8,652 nucleotides of DNA from Nitrolancea sp040255925. GTDB taxonomy: Bacteria > Chloroflexota > Chloroflexia > Thermomicrobiales > Thermomicrobiaceae. The DNA is taken from NCBI GenBank assembly GCA_040255925.1, contig JBDZVX010000105.1, positions 1 to 8,652 of the forward strand. Reading direction: 5' to 3'. Position numbers and translations under genes: made by a program. The first letter of the stretch is position 1. The number at the start of each line of letters is the position of its first letter. Shown piece by piece: positions 1-4,876 of the stretch. The notes beneath the pieces were generated by a model, which saw only the letters and a list, made by a program, of their open reading frames with translations, was not told the origin of the DNA and ran no database searches.

Positions 1-36
1 TACCCCTCCACTAAAAAGATATGGGTAAGGTCAAGC

Positions 37-113
37 AATTCTGGGAGAGGGGAGTGAGTTAATAACGGCTTTTTCCCCTCCCCTAGAATTGGGGGAGGGG
101 TTAGGGGTGGGGG
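37..113. repeat. C/G-tract inverted-repeat element with G-quadruplex motif
   Basis: Two overlapping inverted repeats share one arm. CCCCTCCCC at 75-83 pairs perfectly with GGGGAGGGG at 92-100 across an 8-nt loop. The longer arm 74-90 is also a near-perfect inverted repeat of 37-53 (AATTCT followed by GGGAGAGGGGA), with two single-base indels. Positions 91-113 on the plus strand read G5-A-G4-TTA-G4-T-G5, which fits a four-tract G-quadruplex with very short loops. The element starts 30 nt beyond the stop of the cytochrome gene. On the minus strand the short hairpin is followed by A residues, not T residues, so it is not a standard intrinsic terminator for that operon. Low-complexity C/G palindromes of this style are often dispersed intergenic repeats in bacterial genomes; whether this one is multicopy cannot be judged from a single window. 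Confidence 0.6.
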
Positions 114-142
114 CTGCACTGTGCTACGGCCCGGCCGTCTCA

Positions 143-829
143 CTACGGTACATCCGGACGGCATTCCACCGGCCAGCATGGTTTGAATTGGTCCTGGCTC
201 GGCATCTTGACCTTTGGCAGCGTGGTTGCGTTCATCTCCTCGGTATCCCCGATGATCTGGTTCTGATTGAGCAAATAGGCGATCACCGCGTAGAGATCAT
301 CCGGCTGTAAGGACCCAGGACGATCAAACGGCATCGCGCGATAGATGTAGTCGTACAGTGTCGTCGCATGGGGCCAATAGCTACCGATGGTTCGCGGCGT
401 GCCGGGCTTATACGGTCCCGGCTCGCTGACCAGTGCCGGACCAATGCCGCCTTCCCGGCCGGTAGCCCCATGGCAGGAGGCGCACTTGGCGATGTAGACA
501 TTCGCGCCATCAGCCGGCATGCCCTTCCCGGCCGGCAGGCCCGCACCATCGGGCGCCACATCGATGTTCTCCTTGGCAATCGAGGCATCGGTGGCCGCCG
601 TTCCGAAACCGAAAAGTCCCGGTGCCGGCGCGCTGGGAGCTGGGGCCGGGGTCAGCGGACCGCTCGGCGAGGGAGAGGCTGTGACGGTCTGCGGACCACC
701 TGGTGAGGCAGCCGGAGGCGAGCCACCCTGCGTGGTGGCTGAGGGAGTGGCGGACGAAAGCGTGCAACCGCCGAGCAAGAGCATCAAGGCGAGCAGGCCG
801 GTTAAGAGTGACAGCTTACGTGCTTGCAT
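143..829 (-). CDS. soxD: SoxD-like mono-heme cytochrome c lipoprotein
   Basis: A 228-residue exported cytochrome c, probably the electron acceptor of the molybdoenzyme encoded just upstream. Residues 1-22 form a lipoprotein signal (hydrophobic stretch, then LGGC with Cys22 as the lipidation site). A Ser/Pro/Ala/Thr-rich linker follows to about residue 70, then a class I cytochrome domain. The single haem site is CASCH (116-120), and Met166 in RAMPF is the likely distal ligand. The stretch with TIGSYWP (147-153) and the region after it resemble SoxD cytochromes as I remember them. Known SoxD proteins are often longer and di-haem; this one has a single CxxCH plus a C-terminal CxxxxC (218-223). 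The start is supported by GGGAGGG six nt upstream, and the ORF overlaps the end of soxC by 14 nt, implying translational coupling. The cytochrome and lipoprotein calls are firm; the soxD name is inference from partner and motifs. A generic sulfite dehydrogenase cytochrome subunit is the alternative. Confidence 0.8.
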   Translation of the reverse strand: MQARKLSLLTGLLALMLLLGGCTLSSATPSATTQGGSPPAASPGGPQTVTASPSPSGPLTPAPAPSAPAPGLFGFGTAATDASIAKENIDVAPDGAGLPAGKGMPADGANVYIAKCASCHGATGREGGIGPALVSEPGPYKPGTPRTIGSYWPHATTLYDYIYRAMPFDRPGSLQPDDLYAVIAYLLNQNQIIGDTEEMNATTLPKVKMPSQDQFKPCWPVECRPDVP

Positions 830-2087
830 TCGTCACCCTCCCATCCTTCCCCACCCGCCACGGCTGGATACCGTTGTAGTGGTAGACGGACTGCGTACCG
901 CGGACGGCCACCAACTGCTCCTTGGTTGGCTGGATGTATCCGGTTTCATCGGTCGCCCGGCTCATGAGCACGGTCTCGTCACCGTTCCAGTTCCAGAGGA
1001 ACCGGAAGCGAGTGAAGGAGATCGGCAGGACCGGTTCCTGGAGTTGGGCATCCCGCCAGCTCTGGCCATTGTCGGTGCTGACTTCAACCTTTTGAATCCG
1101 GCCACGCCCGGACCAGGCGAGCCCACTAATCTCCCACTGCCCCAAGCCCGGGATCACCTGGCCCCCGGATGGCCAGGTGATCAGCGACTTCGCCTCCATC
1201 GGGAACGTGAACTGCCAGATCGTGCCTTCGGGCAGGACGTCGGTGTATTTGGAGGTCTCTTCGCGCGTCATCCAGGGGCCGGTGCCAAACTTTAGCCGGC
1301 GCAACCATTTGATATTCGCGTTCCCTTCCCAGCCCGGCAAGACCAGCCGCAGGGGGAAACCCTGCTCCGGACGGATATCCTCGCCGTTCTGGCCATAGGC
1401 GATGAAGGCATCCGACATCAGCTTTTCGATCGGGATGCTGCGATTCATCACCGCGGCGTCCGCTCCCTCAGCCATCGCCCACGTGGCTTCCGGTTTGACA
1501 CCAACCTCTTTGAGCAGTGTCGATACTGGAACACCGGTCCACTCACTCGTGCTCGCCAACCCATGAATCGACTGTGCCGTGGCCTCCGGCTTCGGGGTTC
1601 CCCAGCCGTCCAGACTATTACCCGAGCATTCCAGGAACATGATGCGCGACACCGACGGAAAGCGCTTGATCTGCTCGACCGTGTACTCGACCGGGCGGTC
1701 GACCAATCCATGAATCAGCAGCCGGTGATTGGCCGGATCGATCGACGGCACCCCACCATGATGCCGTTCGAAATGAAGATCGGAGGGGGTGATGATTCCG
1801 TTCAAGTCCTGGAGCGGTGTGAACGACCATGAAGCAGTCTTCGTTGGGTTATCCGCGAACGTTCGCTCCAGATGCACGAACGGGGACCGCTGGCCGACGT
1901 GACTGATCGGTGCGCCCTGCACCTTCGTCGGATCAGCCGGAACCCCTGGACTCGCGCTCGTCTCCGGCGCCGGCGTTTGCGCAATGCCCGTCTGCCGAAA
2001 CGCCAGCGCACCCGCTGTGGCGGAGGCTAAGGCCAGTAACCGCCGCCGTGACAGAAGCAGGCCGTGGCGTTCTTCATCCGATGCCAT
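816..2087 (-). CDS. soxC: SoxC-type molybdopterin sulfane/sulfite dehydrogenase, Tat-exported
   Basis: Catalytic molybdenum subunit of the sulfite oxidase family, expected to oxidise sulfur in the periplasm or on the outer face of the membrane and to pass electrons to the adjacent cytochrome. With the start used here it has 423 residues. A twin-arginine signal lies at 13-20 (SRRRLLAL) before an Ala-rich h-region. The oxidoreductase molybdopterin domain spans about 90-290: FERHH at 107-110, the molybdenum-ligating Cys154 in FLECSGN, and the RPEQGFPLRLVLPG segment (239-252). A Mo-co dimerisation domain follows (about 313-410), ending in YHYNGIQPWRV. These segments match SoxC better than plant or animal sulfite oxidases, which also carry other domains. 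The reading frame extends to a GTG at 2102, but the five extra codons encode RRGG only because they are the ribosome binding site (AGGAGG, 6 nt before the ATG at 2087), so the ATG is chosen. No SoxXA, SoxYZ or SoxB gene lies in the window, so thiosulfate oxidation versus plain sulfite oxidation cannot be decided. Confidence 0.88.
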   Translation of the reverse strand: MASDEERHGLLLSRRRLLALASATAGALAFRQTGIAQTPAPETSASPGVPADPTKVQGAPISHVGQRSPFVHLERTFADNPTKTASWSFTPLQDLNGIITPSDLHFERHHGGVPSIDPANHRLLIHGLVDRPVEYTVEQIKRFPSVSRIMFLECSGNSLDGWGTPKPEATAQSIHGLASTSEWTGVPVSTLLKEVGVKPEATWAMAEGADAAVMNRSIPIEKLMSDAFIAYGQNGEDIRPEQGFPLRLVLPGWEGNANIKWLRRLKFGTGPWMTREETSKYTDVLPEGTIWQFTFPMEAKSLITWPSGGQVIPGLGQWEISGLAWSGRGRIQKVEVSTDNGQSWRDAQLQEPVLPISFTRFRFLWNWNGDETVLMSRATDETGYIQPTKEQLVAVRGTQSVYHYNGIQPWRVGKDGRVTNAST

Positions 2088-2267
2088 TCCTCCCCTCCTC
2101 ACCCATGCCTACATGCCTGATTGCAGATGCCCTCGATGTGCGGGCGGCCATACAGAATGAGCCCGCTCTGGACATCGTCCTGTTGGATCTCCCAGGGTTT
2201 GATGGGCGGAAATTGCAAGTACTATGCCGAAAATCGGAAACACGCCACGGGCGGGAGTGAGAAAGAT

Positions 2268-2295
2268 CGAAGGCCGCCGGTACCGGCGGCCTTCG
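2268..2295 (-). terminator. 28-bp perfect palindrome, probable intrinsic terminator of the aminotransferase gene
   Basis: A perfect palindrome whose half-site is CGAAGGCCGCCGGT, centred between 2281 and 2282. It can fold as a 12-bp GC-rich stem with a 4-nt GTAC loop. On the minus strand it lies 47 nt after the aminotransferase stop and is followed by ATCTTTCTC, a moderately T-rich tail, so it suits termination in that direction. On the plus strand no T run follows. The surrounding 2088-2342 interval holds no convincing gene and must also contain the soxC promoter, for which I could not find a clear -35/-10 pair. A dyad-binding protein site is the alternative reading. Confidence 0.6.
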
Positions 2296-2342
2296 GAGTG
2301 AGTCCAGATGGCACGTTCTACTGCGGTAGACGCGATGGGCAA

Positions 2343-3554
2343 TTATTGTCCGGGATAGGCGGCAACGCCCGCGCCGACCACCTCGATCGCTCGGGTGAGT
2401 GTAGCGGCATCAAAGACACAGGCAATCCGTATCTCATTCTGCCCACGACCAGGAGTCGCGTAGAAGTCCTCCATTGGCGTCAGCATGACCGTCTCGCCAT
2501 TGAGCGAGAAATCCCGAAGAAGCCAGGCACAGAAATGCTCCGAGTCGGGGAACGGCAACTGGGCGACCACGTAAAACGCGCCCCCCGGCTGGTGGCAGCG
2601 TACACCTGGGATCGTCTTCAGCGCCCCGACCACCGCGTCGCGACGTTCTCGATAGCGCGCGACGACGGTGCTGACATACGGTTCAGGACTGGTCAGCGCC
2701 GGCACGATGGCCCGCTGAGCGACTACTGGCGCCGAGAGCCGAAGCTCCGCCAAACCTGCCGCAGCGTCCATCACGCGGCGGTTCCGGGTGATCAAGCCAC
2801 CGACCCGAAAGCCACAGACATTGAACCGCTTCGAGACACTGTCGATCACGATAACGTGATCTTCAAGACCCGCCAGTGATAACGAGCTCAGTGGCTCTGG
2901 GCTGTCAAACACGATCTCGCGATACGTCTCGTCCACGAGGAGGAAAATTCCGGCTTCAACCGCGAACTCGCCTAACGCGCGGAGCTCCTCTGGAGAGTAG
3001 GTGGTCCCGGTCGGATTATTCGGATTACAGCAGAGGATCGCGCGAGTCTTGGGCGTGAGACGCTCCCGCAACGCCTCGATCGACGGCGGGGCAAAGGCCG
3101 CGGCACCGTCCATTGGAACCGGCAACAGCCGGAGCCCGACGAAGGCAGCCAGCTCCTTGTACGGGGCGTAGAACGGCTCGGGCACCAAGACATCATCACC
3201 GAGATCGCAGGTGGTCATGAGCGCCAGTGAAATCGATTCACTGCCGCCGGACGTAATGAGAATTTCGTCTTCCTCAAGTTCGATCCCGTGAAACCGGTAA
3301 TAGGTTCGCCAGGCGGCTACCGTCTCAGGAAGTCCACGAGACGGCGCATAGGCGACCGATTGCTCGTGCGCCTGGCGGAGTGCTTCGAGCACGCTCGCCG
3401 GAGGCGCAAGATCCGGCTGACCAATATTGAGATGATGAACGTGAAGACCACGGCGCTTGGCCCCGTCCGCGAGCGGCACCAGCCGTCGAATCGGGGAACT
3501 GTGGAGGCTCGCTCCGCGTCGTGAAGGCATCATACCAGCGCGAACTGTCACCAT
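2343..3554 (-). CDS. Class I/II PLP-dependent aminotransferase
   Basis: Fold type I pyridoxal-phosphate aminotransferase of the aspartate aminotransferase superfamily, cytosolic, transferring an amino group between an amino acid and a 2-oxo acid; the substrate cannot be told from sequence. The 403 residues show the family landmarks in order: SSPIRRLVPLAD near the N-terminus (19-30), HLNIGQPD (41-48), TSGGSESI (101-108), the NPNNPTG cofactor-binding loop (177-183), LVDETY with Asp208 (pyridine nitrogen) and Tyr211, the Schiff-base Lys242 in SVSKRFNVCGFRVG, and Arg376 in EIRIAC for the substrate carboxylate. The frame stays open to a TTG at 3614, but the ATG at 3554 has GGGAG ten nt upstream and gives a normal length; the adjacent ATGs at 3533 and 3530 lack a ribosome binding site and are the alternatives. 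The 261 bp between it and the upstream HIT gene hold a weak imperfect hairpin (about 3668-3710) and nothing else I can assign. Confidence 0.92.
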   Translation of the reverse strand: MVTVRAGMMPSRRGASLHSSPIRRLVPLADGAKRRGLHVHHLNIGQPDLAPPASVLEALRQAHEQSVAYAPSRGLPETVAAWRTYYRFHGIELEEDEILITSGGSESISLALMTTCDLGDDVLVPEPFYAPYKELAAFVGLRLLPVPMDGAAAFAPPSIEALRERLTPKTRAILCCNPNNPTGTTYSPEELRALGEFAVEAGIFLLVDETYREIVFDSPEPLSSLSLAGLEDHVIVIDSVSKRFNVCGFRVGGLITRNRRVMDAAAGLAELRLSAPVVAQRAIVPALTSPEPYVSTVVARYRERRDAVVGALKTIPGVRCHQPGGAFYVVAQLPFPDSEHFCAWLLRDFSLNGETVMLTPMEDFYATPGRGQNEIRIACVFDAATLTRAIEVVGAGVAAYPGQ

Positions 3555-3815
3555 TATGTCGATTCTCCCACCAACAGGACCAACCTGTAACAGCCCTAGC
3601 ACACGTCCTGCCAACGATGCATGTTAACACACTGTAATTGATTCTATCTGCCTGAACTAGCGATGGTGCGCCCGGACCGGATCGACGGATTTCCCGTGAG
3701 TCCGGCCGCGCCTGGCGATGGTTGTCTACCCATTCAGGAGACTCCTTCTCCGGAAGAACGGATGTACCCGCGTTCGGTTGCTGCTCCTTTACGGCTTGTC
3801 ATAGCCCTTCCCGAG

Positions 3816-4163
3816 CTAGGCAAGCGGCATTCGAAGCCGGTTTCCACCCAGCACATGGAGATGCACGTGAAAGACCGTTTGCCCGGCATCCGCGCCGGTG
3901 TTCACAGTCACCCGGTAGCCGGTTTGGTCGATCTTGGCCTCTTGCGCCACCCTCGCCGCAACCTGAAGCAAAGACCCAAGCAAGGCGGGATCGGCATCCG
4001 GCGCATCGTTCAGCGATGCGATATGGATATTCGGAATGACGAGCACATGCGTCCTAGCCTGCGGTTCGATGTCACGGAACGCGGTTACGGCATCGTCCTG
4101 ATACACGATTCCGGCTGGAATTTCACCCGCTACGATCCGGCAGAAGAGGCAATCCCTATCCAT
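3816..4163 (-). CDS. HIT-family (histidine triad) nucleotide-binding protein
   Basis: Small cytosolic protein of the histidine triad superfamily, HINT branch, whose members hydrolyse nucleoside phosphoramidates and related nucleotide conjugates. The 115 residues are a full-length HINT-type domain. The N-terminal DCLFCRIVAGEIPA (4-17) carries a CxxC pair (Cys5, Cys8) seen in zinc-binding bacterial members, followed by VIPNIHIAS with His47. The catalytic triad is at the C-terminus as H99-V-H101-L-H103-V-L. The ATG at 4163 is preceded by GGGAAG with a 5-nt spacer. It lies on the same strand as the downstream aminotransferase but is separated from it by 261 bp, so co-transcription is uncertain. 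The physiological substrate is unknown; bacterial HinT-like proteins are widespread and often dispensable. Confidence 0.93.
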   Translation of the reverse strand: MDRDCLFCRIVAGEIPAGIVYQDDAVTAFRDIEPQARTHVLVIPNIHIASLNDAPDADPALLGSLLQVAARVAQEAKIDQTGYRVTVNTGADAGQTVFHVHLHVLGGNRLRMPLA

Positions 4164-4222
4164 ACACGCTTCCCATCACTGGCATTGATGGCTTCGTCCC
4201 GGTTAGACAAGCCGGACCATTG

Positions 4223-4231
4223 ATTATCGCA
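4223..4231 (-). promoter_or_regulatory. Possible extended -10 promoter of the HIT gene
   Basis: The minus strand reads TGCGATAAT here, matching the extended -10 pattern TGnTATAAT at all but one base, about 60 nt before the HIT start codon. No good -35 hexamer is found at 16-18 bp spacing, which is tolerated for extended -10 promoters. Only sequence resemblance supports it. Confidence 0.3.
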
Positions 4232-4633
4232 CATCACGCCTGGTCTCGGACTCGTATGGGGCTAGGGTCATCGCACTACGGGAGTTAGGGGTGTGCGGTC
4301 CCAATGGGGGCCCAGCTATCCGACTATTCCCTTCACATGGGCGCGGCGGCAGAGACAGATACCGCTTTCATTCCACGTTTTGTTCATAAGGGGGTGTCTT
4401 GCACATGCCGGAGAGGACGGTGCGCTTCGCGTTCATCGAATGGTTCAATAGCTCGCAACGTAATTCTTTAGCCTACAACTATCGTTCGCCATCACCCTAT
4501 GAACAGCGATACATCACGGAAGAAAACCGACCAGCCTCTTCCTGTTCTGCCAGTAATCAGCGCTCCACGAAACCGGGGCATCTCCAGTTATCAGACAGGT
4601 TCCTGACACACTGCAAGCTTAACAATTGGAATG
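4232..4633. other. Gene-poor intergenic region, partly AT-richer than its surroundings
   Basis: About 400 bp between the divergent HIT and CARDB genes with no recognisable protein, tRNA or repeat. The stretch from about 4370 to 4720 is visibly less GC-rich than the coding parts of the window. A frame of 81 codons opens at an ATG at 4405 behind GGGGGTG and ends at 4650, but its codon use becomes unbiased after the first dozen codons, it ends inside the promoter described next, and the translation resembles nothing I know. I treat it as non-coding. Its role may simply be to host divergent promoters and regulator sites. Confidence 0.45.
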
Positions 4634-4662
4634 TTGACACATCATCCTAGTGCCGTTATTGT
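4634..4662 (+). promoter_or_regulatory. Sigma70-type promoter of the CARDB gene
   Basis: A consensus -35 box TTGACA (4634-4639) is separated by exactly 17 bp from TATTGT (4657-4662), which matches four of six -10 positions. Transcription would start near 4669, giving a leader of about 208 nt before the ATG at 4877. No competing promoter of similar quality was seen closer to the gene. Confidence 0.6.
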
Positions 4663-4758
4663 AGACGTGCATTACAAATCATCCGACTCACAACTAAAGG
4701 GAAGGGGGTGCCGCGTTCGGAGAGTCAAGTCGATAGCGACCATCGATTGCTGGTTAGA

Positions 4759-4863
4759 CCCCGGCTGCCTGAGCTGGGGAAGGAGGGGAATCGCGCACTT
4801 CGGCTGAACGAGGTAGGGACCGTATCGGGATTCGACTTCGGCTCCCGTCGGCCTATGCCGAAG
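4759..4863 (+). promoter_or_regulatory. Hairpin-rich 5' leader of the CARDB gene
   Basis: Two stem-loops are visible in the predicted leader. One pairs CCCCGGC (4759-4765) with GCTGGGG (4773-4779), including one G-U pair. The second pairs CTTCGGC (4836-4842) with GCCGAAG (4857-4863) and ends directly against the ribosome binding site AGAGGAGGGG (4864-4873). A second copy of CTTCGGC at 4798-4804 could pair with the same GCCGAAG, giving two mutually exclusive folds. It does not match any riboswitch consensus I can recall (TPP, cyclic-di-GMP and cobalamin were considered). A regulatory role is inference. Confidence 0.3.
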
Positions 4864-4876
4864 AGAGGAGGGGACC

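Noticed and set aside
519..1295. Plus-strand 258-codon open frame
   Set aside because: It is antisense to the cytochrome and soxC genes, which carry unmistakable family motifs; its translation is low-complexity and unrecognisable.
2109..2342. Minus-strand 77-codon frame between the aminotransferase and soxC
   Set aside because: It spans the palindromic terminator, has no recognisable domain, and shows no translation signal.
2121..2879. Plus-strand 252-codon open frame crossing into the aminotransferase
   Set aside because: Most of it is antisense to a well-supported aminotransferase, and it has no ribosome binding site or recognisable domain.
3668..3710. Imperfect hairpin between the HIT and aminotransferase genes
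   Set aside because: The stem has a 2-nt bulge and a long loop, and no T run follows on either strand, so it was not called a terminator.
3663..4223. Plus-strand 186-codon open frame
   Set aside because: It is antisense to the HIT gene, whose triad and CxxC are clear on the other strand.
4405..4650. Small plus-strand ORF behind GGGGGTG
   Set aside because: Codon bias fades quickly, no family resemblance is seen, and it ends inside the promoter of the CARDB gene; coding status is unlikely but not excluded.
4695..4770. TPP-riboswitch-like GGGGTGCC start in the CARDB leader
   Set aside because: The CUGAGA and downstream conserved TPP elements are missing, and the gene has no link to thiamine.
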